Assembly (NCBI GenBank): GCA_025352685.1
Contig: JANXSN010000088.1
Span: 1-64,000 of the forward strand
DNA: 64,000 nucleotides
DNA from: Sphingomonadales bacterium
GTDB lineage: Bacteria; Pseudomonadota; Alphaproteobacteria; Sphingomonadales; Sphingomonadaceae
Direction of reading: 5' to 3'
Position 1 is the stretch's first letter; each line of letters opens with the position of its first letter. A model generated the notes under the pieces. That model did no database searches. It was not told the DNA's origin and saw only the letters and a list, made by a program, of their open reading frames with translations. This document shows positions 19,856-28,667 of the stretch, in pieces. The translations under genes were made by a program, and so were the position numbers.

Positions 19856-21042
19856 CGCCCACTCCGCGCAAACTGAAGCACCGCGACGCCGGTCGTTGCC
19901 GACAAAAGCGACCCGATCAACACACCGATTTTAACCGCGTCCGCTTGTGGTTGCTCAGGGAAGGCGAGACCGCCGATGAACAGGCTCATCGTAAACCCAA
20001 CGCCACACAGCAGCGCCACGCCGTGGACTTGCGCCCAACTCGCCTTCGACGGACGTGTCGCCAGCCTGAGTTTTACGGCAAGCCATACGCTGCCGAAGAC
20101 GCCGACTTGTTTGCCGACGAAAAGCCCAAGCGCAATCGCGAGCGGCAGCGGCGCAAACGGCGCGACATCGCCAGCAAGTGTCACTCCCGCATTCGCAAAC
20201 CCGAAAAGCGGCACGACCGCGAACGCGACCCATGGCTGCAAGCCTTGTTCGATCCGATGGAGCGTCGAGTCCGCGTGGCCTACCCTGCCCGAACGGCTGG
20301 TGATTGGCACGGCTGCTGCTGCAAGGATGCCCGCCACCGTTGCGTGAACCCCCGAGCGCAGCATGAAATACCAAAGCAAGGCAAAAGCCGCGAAATACCA
20401 GACAGGATGCTTTACGCCTGCCCGGTTCATGCCGAACATGCCGCCAACGACAAACGACGCCGCTCCCAACGCTGTCCAGTCCAAAGTCGCGATATAAAAC
20501 AGCGCTATGATCGCTACCGCGCCGACGTCGTCGACGATCGCAACGGTCGTCACAAAAAGTTTTAGCGAAGTCGGTACGCGTTTACCGAGCATCGCCAGCA
20601 GACCGAGCGTAAAGGCAATGTCGGTCGCTGCCGGGATCGCCCATCCCCGCGTCAGCTGGGGCGCACTGCGCGTAATCACGAGATAGCTAATTGCAGGCAA
20701 GGCCATGCCGGCCGCTGCTGCGATGAACGGTAACCGCCGATCCACCCGGCTAGACAGCTGCCCGTCGATAAATTCGCGCTTTATCTCCAACCCGACAAGC
20801 AGGAAGAACACCGCCATCAGCCCGTCGTTGATCCACAGATGCACGGTCATCGGTCCTAACTTGGGCGTCAGCACAGGTCCGGTCGTCAGCTGGAGCGTCT
20901 TGAAATAGGCGTGGGACAGGGGCGAGTTGGCAATGACCAGTGCCAGCGCCGCGGCGGCCATCAGCACCAGGCCTCCCGCCGCCGCAGACTGAATGAATGC
21001 CCGCATCGCCGAACGCACGTGACGGGAGAGTCTGCGCAACAT
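19852..21042 (-). CDS. nhaA: Na+/H+ antiporter NhaA
   Basis: 396 residues, about 11-12 membrane helices, inner membrane. The paired transport aspartates lie in the conserved [17 protein letters not shown] segment (~165-181), and the assembly helix carries [20 protein letters not shown] (~134-153). An early cytoplasmic stretch [20 protein letters not shown] (pH-sensor side) and the C-terminal [18 protein letters not shown] are standard. The antiporter exports Na+ for protons, supporting salt and alkaline tolerance. Upstream, 290 bases separate it from the divergent tauE-like gene. Confidence 0.95.
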   Translation of the reverse strand: MLRRLSRHVRSAMRAFIQSAAAGGLVLMAAAALALVIANSPLSHAYFKTLQLTTGPVLTPKLGPMTVHLWINDGLMAVFFLLVGLEIKREFIDGQLSSRVDRRLPFIAAAAGMALPAISYLVITRSAPQLTRGWAIPAATDIAFTLGLLAMLGKRVPTSLKLFVTTVAIVDDVGAVAIIALFYIATLDWTALGAASFVVGGMFGMNRAGVKHPVWYFAAFALLWYFMLRSGVHATVAGILAAAAVPITSRSGRVGHADSTLHRIEQGLQPWVAFAVVPLFGFANAGVTLAGDVAPFAPLPLAIALGLFVGKQVGVFGSVWLAVKLRLATRPSKASWAQVHGVALLCGVGFTMSLFIGGLAFPEQPQADAVKIGVLIGSLLSATTGVAVLQFARSGR

Positions 21043-21091
21043 CGGGAATGTTTAACCCGCGATCATCGTCGCGTGAACAGCGGCTGGTCAA

Positions 21092-21295
21092 TCACGCGAC
21101 CTTTTTCCCCCAGCGGGGTCCAAATGCGCCAGCGGGATTCGCGCTGGCCCCGTCGCGCTGCTCCACAACCGCCATACCCGCAACGACTTTCTCAACACGC
21201 TCGGGGCAAGACATGCAGGTTCGTAACGACCCAAGCGATGCCACTGCGACATCTGCGAACAGCTCAGGCGCATCCGATTGGAATTCTAGCGACAC
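21092..21295 (-). CDS. Hypothetical small protein with a CxxC pair
   Basis: A 67-residue frame from a GTG at 21295, with GAAAGAG as a plausible ribosome site. The sequence has ordinary composition: acidic N-terminal half (FQSDAPELFADVAVAS), then CMSCPERVEKVVAGMAVVEQ, ending GAFGPRWGKKVA. The CMSC pair could bind metal. No family recognised. It occupies most of the nhaA/tauE-like divergent gap, on the nhaA strand and 50 bases upstream of it, so it could be the first gene of an nhaA-ung message. Confidence 0.45.
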   Translation of the reverse strand: MSLEFQSDAPELFADVAVASLGSLRTCMSCPERVEKVVAGMAVVEQRDGASANPAGAFGPRWGKKVA

Positions 21296-21332
21296 GCTCT
21301 TTCGATATCCGTCGGGTCGCGCTAGGGCTAGG

Positions 21333-22253
21333 ATGCCGATGGATATTTATCTCCCCGTCGCGAACCTGTCGGTCAACGCGCTCGTGATCGTCCTCCTGGG
21401 GGGAGGCGTCGGGTTGCTGTCGGGAATGTTCGGCGTAGGTGGCGGGTTCCTGACGACCCCGCTGCTCATCTTCTATGGCATCCCGCCAACAATCGCGGCT
21501 GCGTCTGCAACGACGCAGGTTACCGGGGCGAGCGTTTCGGGCGCAATCGCCCACTATCGGCGCGGTGGAGTCGATATTCCGATGGGCGGTGTGCTGGTTG
21601 CGGGCGGCATAGTAGGCGCCGTCGCCGGATCGGCTCTTTTTCGCTTTCTGCAAAAGCTCGGTCAAATCGATACAGTCATCAACATTCTTTATGTCGTACT
21701 GCTGTTTGGCGTCGGCATTCCCATGGCACGTGAAGCGATCCGAAGCATCGCCGCGAGTATTGCTGGAACCGCCCTTCCTACAAAAAAGCGTCGCCATCAC
21801 CCCGCAGTGACAGCCCTGCCTTTTCGATGGCGGTTCTACGCGTCGGGTCTCTACATCTCGCCGCTTGCGCCGCTTTTGCTTGGCTTTGCAACCGGCATCC
21901 TGACCGTCCTGCTCGGCGTCGGTGGCGGCTTCATCATGGTGCCTGCCATGATTTACATTCTTGGTATGGCGACGCGCGTGGTCGTCGGCACTTCGCTATT
22001 TCAGATCCTGTTCGTCACAGCAGCCACGACCATGGTTCACGCGGTCACGACCAAGGCAGTGGATATCGTGCTGGCGTTTTTTCTGTTGGTCGGGAGCGTG
22101 ATCGGCGCACAGATTGGTTCACGGCTCGCCGCGCGGTTCAGGCCGGACTATCTGCGCCTGCTGCTCGCCGCCATCGTGCTCACAGTGGCTCTGCGTATGG
22201 CGATCGGTCTGACGTGGCGCCCCGATGAGATCTACACAGTCCAGCTCCTGTGA
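21333..22253 (+). CDS. TauE/SafE family sulfite-exporter-like permease
   Basis: About 306 residues; ATGs at 21333 and 21339 are alternatives (upstream in-frame codons run through non-conserved sequence). Eight or so membrane helices in two halves, each with the family's Gly-rich signature: GLLSGMFGVGGGFLTTPLL (~27-45) and LTVLLGVGGGFIMVPAM (~197-213). A cytoplasmic basic loop (PTKKRRHHP, ~150) joins the halves. The family exports sulfite or organosulfonates; the substrate here cannot be read. The stop overlaps the next start (GTGA), pairing it with the Alph_Pro_TM protein. Confidence 0.9.
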   Translation: MPMDIYLPVANLSVNALVIVLLGGGVGLLSGMFGVGGGFLTTPLLIFYGIPPTIAAASATTQVTGASVSGAIAHYRRGGVDIPMGGVLVAGGIVGAVAGSALFRFLQKLGQIDTVINILYVVLLFGVGIPMAREAIRSIAASIAGTALPTKKRRHHPAVTALPFRWRFYASGLYISPLAPLLLGFATGILTVLLGVGGGFIMVPAMIYILGMATRVVVGTSLFQILFVTAATTMVHAVTTKAVDIVLAFFLLVGSVIGAQIGSRLAARFRPDYLRLLLAAIVLTVALRMAIGLTWRPDEIYTVQLL

Positions 22254-23014
22254 AGCGTATCGCGTTACTTTTTGCCGTGGCGGTGCTCCTGACGGGCGCG
22301 CGTGAAGAGACGCCGGTGCTCATCCCCGACGTGTCGCAGCGCGAAGTCGATATCCATTACAGCTTTACCGGAGCAGAGCTGCTGCTGTTTGGCGCGATCC
22401 TGTATCCCGGCGGCAAGGTGCCTGACGGACGCACCGACGTCGCTGTCGTTCTGAAGGGGCCGCCCCAATCAATCCTCGTGCGCGAGAAGCAAAAGCTTGC
22501 CGCTGTCGTCTGGGCGAACGCCGGTTCGACGCGGTTCCGCTCCGCGCCGGCCTTTTACGCAATCGCAGCGTCACGACCTCTGTCTCAGCTGATTGATGCC
22601 CGGACGGCAGCGATCTACGAGCTTGGTCTTGGCAGCATTCATCTCTCACCGGCTGGTGGGGCCGATCCAGTCGATGCGAACCGGTTCGCGACGGGTTTCG
22701 TCGATCTCAGGGCGCGCGGTGGACTGTTCGCCACACAACAGGAAGCCATCGAAATTACCAAAGGCGTTCTCTATCGTGCGACCCTGTCTATCCCGCCGCG
22801 CGTCCCCGATGGGCGCTATACCGCTGAAACCTTCCTGATCCGCGACGGCAAGGTCATTGCGGCCGCTACGCGAACGATCGCGGTGCGCAAACAGGGCTTT
22901 GAACGCCTGGTTGCTGGATTCGCCCAGCAATGGCCCATTTCGTACGGCCTTTTTGCAGTATTCCTCTCGGTCGCGTTCGGCTGGGCCGCCGGCGCTTTGT
23001 TCCGTCGGATCTAG
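22250..23014 (+). CDS. Alph_Pro_TM (TIGR02186) membrane protein
   Basis: 254 residues from a GTG overlapping the previous stop. A signal peptide (MKRIALLFAVAVLLTGA) leads to a large periplasmic beta-rich domain beginning PVLIPDVSQREVDIHYSFTG. Motifs such as LLLFGAILYPGG, VVLKGPPQSILVREK and FYAIAASRPL match the alphaproteobacterial family TIGR02186 (Pfam Alph_Pro_TM). One C-terminal helix (YGLFAVFLSVAFGWAAGALF) anchors it. The family has no proven function but commonly sits beside TauE-like permeases, as here; it may be an accessory subunit or sensor for that transporter. Confidence 0.85.
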   Translation: MKRIALLFAVAVLLTGAREETPVLIPDVSQREVDIHYSFTGAELLLFGAILYPGGKVPDGRTDVAVVLKGPPQSILVREKQKLAAVVWANAGSTRFRSAPAFYAIAASRPLSQLIDARTAAIYELGLGSIHLSPAGGADPVDANRFATGFVDLRARGGLFATQQEAIEITKGVLYRATLSIPPRVPDGRYTAETFLIRDGKVIAAATRTIAVRKQGFERLVAGFAQQWPISYGLFAVFLSVAFGWAAGALFRRI

Positions 23015-23101
23015 CGCCAATACGACACGCATACCGTTTTATTTACCATTCCTGATTACGCGGGCCAGTCGGAACCCAGAAAAGCGCGAGGCCTAATCGG
23101 C

Positions 23102-24772
23102 ATGGATATGCAATGGAGCGGTGAAAGTGTGACGGATGCGGGCGGTGCCGGCAACGCGCGGAGTGTGAGCGCATTCACCAGCGATATTGGCGAAGTGATC
23201 GAGATTTCCGGATCATCATCGCAGGTTCGCTTCAACGCCGTCTGCCTGACGCGTCAGTCGACATCCGACGACCCAAGCCTTGCCAACGCCGGGCAGGTCG
23301 GCAGCCAGATCAAGGTCCGAATGGGTTCGACATGGCTGATCGCCAATGTTCGCTCGTTAAGGATCGATCCTGCGCACGAGAATGCCGTCCTCGGCTTTAT
23401 CGACTTTTTGGGAGAGGGTGACGAAGAAAGACTGACCGGAAAAATCTATAACTTCCGACGCGGCATCACGCGTTATCCAACGCCGGGAAGCAAAATCTTT
23501 CCGGTAAGTGGCCAGGATATGCGCCAAATGTACGCTGCTGACGACCGCGCCTTTATCGAAATCGGCACTGTCTATCCGACGAAAGATATTCGCGGAGCTC
23601 TGTATGTCGATGCGATGCTCGGAAAGCATTTCGCACTCCTTGGATCGACTGGTACCGGCAAGTCTACCGCTGCTGCCTTGATCCTCCATCGCATCTGCGA
23701 ACTGGCCCCCGAGGGGCATATCGTCATGATCGATCCGCACGGCGAATATTCGGCGGCGTTCAAGACCAACGGCGCCCTTTTCGACGTGACCAATCTGGCA
23801 ATGCCCTACTGGCTCATGAATTTCGAAGAGCATTGTGAAGTATTCCTGACGACAAATGGGTCGGAACGCCAGATGGATGCCGACATCCTCGCCAAATGCC
23901 TGCTCGCGGCTAAGGCCAAGAGTCGAGCGTCCGACGGCATTTCGAAGCTGACGGTTGATTCACCCATCCCCTATTTGCTGAGCGATTTGAGTAACAACAT
24001 CAACGCGGAGATGGGCAAACTCGACAAAGCGGGCGACAATGCTCCCTATATGCGGCTGAAGACCAAGATCGACGAGATCAAGTCTGACCCGCGCTACAGC
24101 TTCATGTTCTCCGGCATGCTGGTTGCTGACACCATGGCAAACTTTCTAAGCCGCATTTTCCGCCTTCCCGGCGACGGTAAGCCGATCTCGATCATCGATG
24201 TGTCGGGCGTGCCGTCCGATATCACGTCGGTCGTCGTCGCGGTACTCAGCCGCATGGTGTTCGATTATGCAATCTGGTCGCGCAACGAACCGCAGCGTCC
24301 CATTCTGCTAATCTGTGAAGAAGCGCACCGCTATGTCCCTGCGGAACGCGACGCCCACACCTCAAGCGTAGGCAAGATTCTTGGACGCATTGCCAAAGAA
24401 GGCCGTAAATACGGCGTCTCGCTTGGTCTGATCACGCAACGTCCGTCCGACTTGGCCGAAGGTGTGCTCTCGCAGTGCGGGACGATTCTCGCCATGCGGC
24501 TGAACAACGAACGCGACCAAGCCTTTGTCCGCGCCGCGATGCCTGAAGGTGCGCGGGGGTTCCTCGATACCATTCCAGCGCTGCGCAACCGCGAATGCAT
24601 CGTTTGCGGTGAAGGTGTGGCAATCCCGATGCGCATCTTGTTCGATCCGCTTGACGATCACAAGCGCCCCGCCTCCTCCGATCCGCTGTTTTCGGAGCTG
24701 TGGAAAGATTCTGGCGGCGAGGAGGAAATTGTCGCGCGCGTCATCAAGCGGTGGCGCGCACAGGGCAAATAA
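23102..24772 (+). CDS. HerA-like ATPase (DUF87, HerA/FtsK superfamily)
   Basis: 556 residues; ATG at 23102 or 23108. An N-terminal beta-barrel-like region (~25-115) is followed by the RecA-type motor: Walker A GSTGTGKST (181-189), the conserved VMIDPHGEYSAAF (~210-222) and Walker B ILLICEEAHRYVP (~401-413). Downstream are GRIAKEGRKYGVSLGLITQRPSD-type sensor sequences and a C-terminal CGEGVAIPMRILFDP. HerA proteins form hexamers that translocate DNA or act in conflict and repair; the classical partner NurA is not nearby. Only two bases separate its stop from a possible start of the next gene. No defence-type partner (Sir2, nuclease) is visible, so a housekeeping role is as likely. Confidence 0.85.
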   Translation: MDMQWSGESVTDAGGAGNARSVSAFTSDIGEVIEISGSSSQVRFNAVCLTRQSTSDDPSLANAGQVGSQIKVRMGSTWLIANVRSLRIDPAHENAVLGFIDFLGEGDEERLTGKIYNFRRGITRYPTPGSKIFPVSGQDMRQMYAADDRAFIEIGTVYPTKDIRGALYVDAMLGKHFALLGSTGTGKSTAAALILHRICELAPEGHIVMIDPHGEYSAAFKTNGALFDVTNLAMPYWLMNFEEHCEVFLTTNGSERQMDADILAKCLLAAKAKSRASDGISKLTVDSPIPYLLSDLSNNINAEMGKLDKAGDNAPYMRLKTKIDEIKSDPRYSFMFSGMLVADTMANFLSRIFRLPGDGKPISIIDVSGVPSDITSVVVAVLSRMVFDYAIWSRNEPQRPILLICEEAHRYVPAERDAHTSSVGKILGRIAKEGRKYGVSLGLITQRPSDLAEGVLSQCGTILAMRLNNERDQAFVRAAMPEGARGFLDTIPALRNRECIVCGEGVAIPMRILFDPLDDHKRPASSDPLFSELWKDSGGEEEIVARVIKRWRAQGK

Positions 24773-24827
24773 CATGGGTGCGGTGCACGGGTTGTCCACC
24801 GCCGGGAACGCGATAAGAGAACCAGAG

Positions 24828-26078
24828 ATGACTGCCGATCGTCGCCCCGTTTCCGCGGTTTCGACCGGGGTTGGCGTTGCCGGCCTCGCCGGCTTGGCGA
24901 TCTGGATGATTGTCGCACGATATTTCCATATGTACGGACCCTCTTCGGCAGTCGTCGCTATTCTTGCCTGTGGCGTACCGATGGCGGGCTGGTCAGTCGT
25001 CGTGGACCGCGTCCACTGCAATCCAACGACCGGGATCGACTGGGCATCCCCGCCTAAGCGCGTTTCGCAAACCATCGAAACCAGCCTCGCCAAGCTCGCC
25101 GGATTATGGGCAACCTGGGCCATGATCGCCGTCGTCTATGCGGTTGCGCGCTTTTATTGGGTAGGCAGTTACAGTTTTGCGATGAAGACCTTCATCGTCG
25201 CGGCTCCGTTTCTTTTCGTTGGGTCAGCTCCCTATATTTTTTGGCTCGACACGCGTTTGAAAAACCCGCGCGATGGATGCTGGGCGTTTGGAAACTGGCT
25301 CATGGGTGACAGCGGGGCCGATCAGGCCGCCATCGCCGATCATTTTCGCGGTTGGGCCGTAAAGGGCTTCTTCCTGGCTTTTATGCTCTCAGGTTTTCCT
25401 GGAAATTTCTACGACACCGTCCAGCGCCCCTTTCCTGCACTGACCGATCCCGTTGCCTTGGCCAATTTCCTGATCTCAGTCATGTTTCTGATCGACATGA
25501 CGTTGGCGACGGTTGGCTACATCCTCACGATGAAGCCTCTCGATGCCCATATCCGGTCTGCGACCCCTTACGCCAGCGGATGGATTGCCGCACTTATCTG
25601 TTATCCCCCCTTCGTCCTCATGGGTGGCGGTGGACCGCTCGACTATCACGTCGGCACGCTGGAATGGAGCTATTGGCTGCGCAGCTATCCGGTCCTGCTG
25701 TGGATCAACGGGTCGATGCTCGTCGCGCTCACCCTCGTTTATGCCTGGGCAACAGTGGCCTTTGGCTTACGTTTCTCGAACCTCACGCACCGCGGGATAT
25801 TGACGCACGGGCCATACAGCTGGATGCGCCACCCGGCCTATGTGTCGAAGAATTGTTTTTGGTGGCTATCGACCTTGCCGTTCTTGGTCAGCACGCACAG
25901 TCTGGTGGACGCGGCCCGCAACACCGCAATCATGGCCGTTGTAAGCGGTATTTACGGGTGGCGGGCGATGACGGAAGAACGCCATCTGCGTTCGGACCAA
26001 GACTATCGGACCTATGCCGCCTGGATCGACCGCAACGGTTTGCTCGCCAAATTGCGACGCGCGCTCGGTCAAGCGTAA
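24828..26078 (+). CDS. Membrane protein with isoprenylcysteine-methyltransferase-like C-terminus
   Basis: About 416 residues from the ATG at 24828; an ATG at 24774, two bases after the HerA-like stop, would add 18 residues. Nine or more hydrophobic segments are visible, with two N-terminal helices at ~15-60. The C-terminal ~130 residues contain THRGILTHGPYSWMRHPAYV, with its RHPAYV core, and a final TEERHLRSDQDYRTYAAWID, both typical of the phospholipid/isoprenylcysteine methyltransferase fold (ICMT/PEMT/NnrU-like). The RHPxY and acidic EERxL motifs would bind S-adenosylmethionine. The substrate is unknown. A hairpin at 26077-26093 may end the transcript. Confidence 0.7.
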   Translation: MTADRRPVSAVSTGVGVAGLAGLAIWMIVARYFHMYGPSSAVVAILACGVPMAGWSVVVDRVHCNPTTGIDWASPPKRVSQTIETSLAKLAGLWATWAMIAVVYAVARFYWVGSYSFAMKTFIVAAPFLFVGSAPYIFWLDTRLKNPRDGCWAFGNWLMGDSGADQAAIADHFRGWAVKGFFLAFMLSGFPGNFYDTVQRPFPALTDPVALANFLISVMFLIDMTLATVGYILTMKPLDAHIRSATPYASGWIAALICYPPFVLMGGGGPLDYHVGTLEWSYWLRSYPVLLWINGSMLVALTLVYAWATVAFGLRFSNLTHRGILTHGPYSWMRHPAYVSKNCFWWLSTLPFLVSTHSLVDAARNTAIMAVVSGIYGWRAMTEERHLRSDQDYRTYAAWIDRNGLLAKLRRALGQA

Positions 26079-26093
26079 AGCTCCAGAGCTTTT
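26077..26093 (+). terminator. Candidate terminator between converging genes
   Basis: AAAGCT, loop CCAG, AGCTTT, then another T: a six-base perfect stem beginning at the last bases of the methyltransferase-like gene. The stem is AT-rich at its base and the T tract short. It lies in the 127-base gap with the converging gshA gene and could serve both directions because it is palindromic. Confidence 0.45.
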
Positions 26094-26205
26094 GTCCTTG
26101 GCATGGCGAAGGGCTTGAAGGGCGGGCGCCGGCCGCACCTGACCGGTCACATTTGGTCTGCCACTGGACTGTCGTGTCAGAAACAGGGCAAGGGGTGATA
26201 CCCGG

Positions 26206-27582
26206 CTAAAAACTCATATTGCTATAGATGTGCGAAAGGTCGCCGCCCCAAGCACCATTGTAGAGATCAAGCAGGCGTTGTGCCGGCACTTTGCCCGAAT
26301 CAACAATTTCATGAAGTGGGTTGAGGAAGCCCTGCTCGGTGTCCCCTGCTCCGTTGAAACGGGCGCGCGATTTGAGGCCTGCGTCCGCAATCTTCATGAC
26401 CTCGCGCGCGATGTCATGAAGCGATCGACCGGCGGGTCCGCGCGCGCTCAGCGCGAGACGAGGCACATCGTCACGTAACTGCTGGTGCTCTTCGATGGTC
26501 CAGTCTGCGACCAGATCCCATGCGGCGTCGAGCGCAGTCTGATCGTAGAGCAATCCGACCCACAAAGCTGGCAGTGCACAGATCGTGTTCCATGGCCCGC
26601 CATCAGCACCGCGCATTTCAAGGAAGCTCTTCAGCCGGACTTCGGGGAACGCCGTCGACAGGTGGTCGGTCCAGTCGTCCTTGGTCGGCTTTTCGCCCGG
26701 TCGGACGCTTAGACTTCCTGCCAGAAAATCTTTGAAATCGAGCCCCGCTGCATCGATGTAACCGCCATCGCGGAAGACGAAATACATCGGGACGTCAAGC
26801 ATGTAGTCGGCGTAGCGTTCATATCCAAACCCCTTGTCGAACACGAACGGCAGCATGCCAGTCCGGTGAGGATCGGTGTCGGTCCAGATATGACTACGAT
26901 AGCTCAGAAACCCGTTCGGCTTGCCTTCAAGAAACGGCGAGTTCGCGAACAGCGCAGTCGCAAGCGGTTGCAGTGCCAGCGATACCCGGAACTTTTTCAC
27001 CATGTCGGCCTCGCTCGAATAATCGAGATTTGTCTGAATGGTGCAAGTCCGCAGCATCATGTCGAGGCCCATCGTGCCGACGCGGGGCATGTGATTGAGC
27101 ATGATCTTATAGCGTCCCTTGGGCATGACGGGGAGCTCGTCGCGGCGCTTGTCGGGCCACAGCCCGAGCCCCAGGAATCCCAGACCAAGCATTTTGCCGA
27201 CCTCCTTCACCTGTTGAAGGTGTCGTCCGGTCTCAGCGCAGGTCTGATGCAGGGTTTCGAGAGGTGCACCAGACAATTCGAATTGCCCAGCCGGTTCAAG
27301 ACTGACGCTGCCGTCGCTGCCGGACAACGCAATGATGTTTCCCCCCTCGTAGACTGGTTCCCACCCATATCGAGTCAGACCGATCATCAGGGCATGAATA
27401 CCGCCCTTTTCCTCGTAGCTCGGGGCACGATGGTCGGCAGTGAAATAAACGAATTTTTCGTGTTCGGTGCCGATCCGCCAGGCGTCCTTGGGCTTTTCCC
27501 CCTTGGCGAACACCTCGATCAAGTCGGCGCGCGATTGGATGATGGGGTCGTTAGCGTCGGAAGCGGTTCGCGTGCTCATCAC
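26206..27582 (-). CDS. gshA: Glutamate-cysteine ligase (plant/alphaproteobacterial type)
   Basis: About 458 residues; GTG at 27582 and ATG at 27579 both fit. GshA joins L-glutamate and L-cysteine, the first step of glutathione synthesis. The family start WRIGTEHEKFVY (~35-46) binds ATP and metal; GWEPVYEGGNIIALSGSDGS (~75-94), RYKIMLNHMPRVGTMGLDMM and MRTCTIQTNLDYSSEADMV-type motifs follow. The C-terminal cysteine-binding part has LEMRGADGGPWNTICALPAL. The length matches plant-type enzymes (~450) rather than E. coli GshA (~518). rsmE lies 336 bases upstream on the same strand. Confidence 0.95.
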   Translation of the reverse strand: MMSTRTASDANDPIIQSRADLIEVFAKGEKPKDAWRIGTEHEKFVYFTADHRAPSYEEKGGIHALMIGLTRYGWEPVYEGGNIIALSGSDGSVSLEPAGQFELSGAPLETLHQTCAETGRHLQQVKEVGKMLGLGFLGLGLWPDKRRDELPVMPKGRYKIMLNHMPRVGTMGLDMMLRTCTIQTNLDYSSEADMVKKFRVSLALQPLATALFANSPFLEGKPNGFLSYRSHIWTDTDPHRTGMLPFVFDKGFGYERYADYMLDVPMYFVFRDGGYIDAAGLDFKDFLAGSLSVRPGEKPTKDDWTDHLSTAFPEVRLKSFLEMRGADGGPWNTICALPALWVGLLYDQTALDAAWDLVADWTIEEHQQLRDDVPRLALSARGPAGRSLHDIAREVMKIADAGLKSRARFNGAGDTEQGFLNPLHEIVDSGKVPAQRLLDLYNGAWGGDLSHIYSNMSF

Positions 27583-27918
27583 GCCGCCCTAGCGTCCTCC
27601 AACCACGCTATCCAGTGGCAAAACGCAACGGTGTGCCGTGCGTCAAACCAGCAAGATTCTGCGTTTCGGTTGCACCGTCTCGACCGCCTCGACAAGCATG
27701 CTGGCTCAGCGACACGAACGCGGGGCTGGGAAGGAAGGCCGGCCGGCGCCGATCGGCGTGGTATCGGGCATTTCGCACGAGGTCGAGGTTCGTTGTGGCA
27801 ATGGACTGGCATCGACGACGATCGGCACCGCAGGGATTCGTTACGATCGCCCCCACGACGTCAACGCTGGCTCTTTGCCCACGATGACATCGGTCGGCCG
27901 TAACCATTTGGGCTCGCC
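27583..27918. other. Intergenic between rsmE and gshA, nothing recognised
   Basis: 336 bases. Frames on both strands produce Arg/Cys/Thr-rich translations without family features. It probably holds the gshA promoter. No hairpin with a T run was seen. Confidence 0.4.
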
Positions 27919-28653
27919 TCAGGTTGTAGTGGCCATCCACACCGCTATGGCGGCGATCGCGGCGGTCTCTGCGCGCAGGATGCGCGGCCCGAGCGAAATC
28001 GCAACTGCGTGGGGGTGGGCCCGGACAAGGTCGCGCTCGGTATCATCGAAGCCGCCTTCCGGACCGATCAGGAGGGCTGCTGGACCAACGTGCCCGGCAA
28101 ACGCTTCGCGCGCCGGTTCGCCGCCAGTTTCGTCGGCAAAGAATAGCGAGCGGCTGCCAAGTATTGTCAGCCAGTCGGCCAGCCTGGTCTCGGCATCAAG
28201 CACAGGAAGCGCCGTCCGGCCGCATTGCTCGGCCGCCTCAATTATCTGTGCGCGTAACCGGTCGGGCTTAACGCGATCCACAACGGCGCGGCGCGTATGA
28301 ACCGGCGTGAAGCGCGCGACGCCCAGTTCGCATGCCTTTTCGACCAGAAAGTCGAACCGCCCGCGCCGGATCGGCGCTGCCCCCAACCAGAGATCGGGAA
28401 CCGGCTCGCGGGGGCGCAAGTGATTGATGACTGAAAGCGTGACAACGCGTTTGGCAGTGGCGACGACTTCGGCTGCCCATTCACCGGTCAGGTCGTCAAA
28501 CAGCTTGAGGACGGCGCCAGCCTTCATCCGCATGACGTGGAGAAGGTAGTGGGCCTGGGGGCCATCCACGATCAGCACTGCACCCAAGGACAGCGGCGTA
28601 TCGACAAAAAGACGGACAGCGCTTTGCGGTGGCCAGGCGGGGGTTGCAGGCAT
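27919..28653 (-). CDS. rsmE: 16S rRNA (uracil1498-N3)-methyltransferase RsmE
   Basis: 244 residues. It methylates U1498 of 16S rRNA in assembled 30S subunits. An N-terminal PUA-like beta domain (~12-75, including HYLLHVMRMKAG) is followed by a SPOUT methyltransferase domain with DFLVEKACELGVARFTPVHT (~100-120), the knot motif LLIGPEGGFDDTE (~195-207) and LGPRILRAETAA near the C-terminus. Size is typical. Its ATG is only 14 bases from the divergent ubiA ATG, so the two promoters must overlap each other's coding sequences. Confidence 0.95.
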   Translation of the reverse strand: MPATPAWPPQSAVRLFVDTPLSLGAVLIVDGPQAHYLLHVMRMKAGAVLKLFDDLTGEWAAEVVATAKRVVTLSVINHLRPREPVPDLWLGAAPIRRGRFDFLVEKACELGVARFTPVHTRRAVVDRVKPDRLRAQIIEAAEQCGRTALPVLDAETRLADWLTILGSRSLFFADETGGEPAREAFAGHVGPAALLIGPEGGFDDTERDLVRAHPHAVAISLGPRILRAETAAIAAIAVWMATTT

Positions 28654-28667
28654 TATAACTGCCTAGC

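Noticed and set aside
24774-24827. Extended start of the methyltransferase-like gene
   Set aside because: Not excluded: the ATG lies two bases after the previous stop, but the 18 added residues are not membrane-like and the family usually starts near the later ATG.
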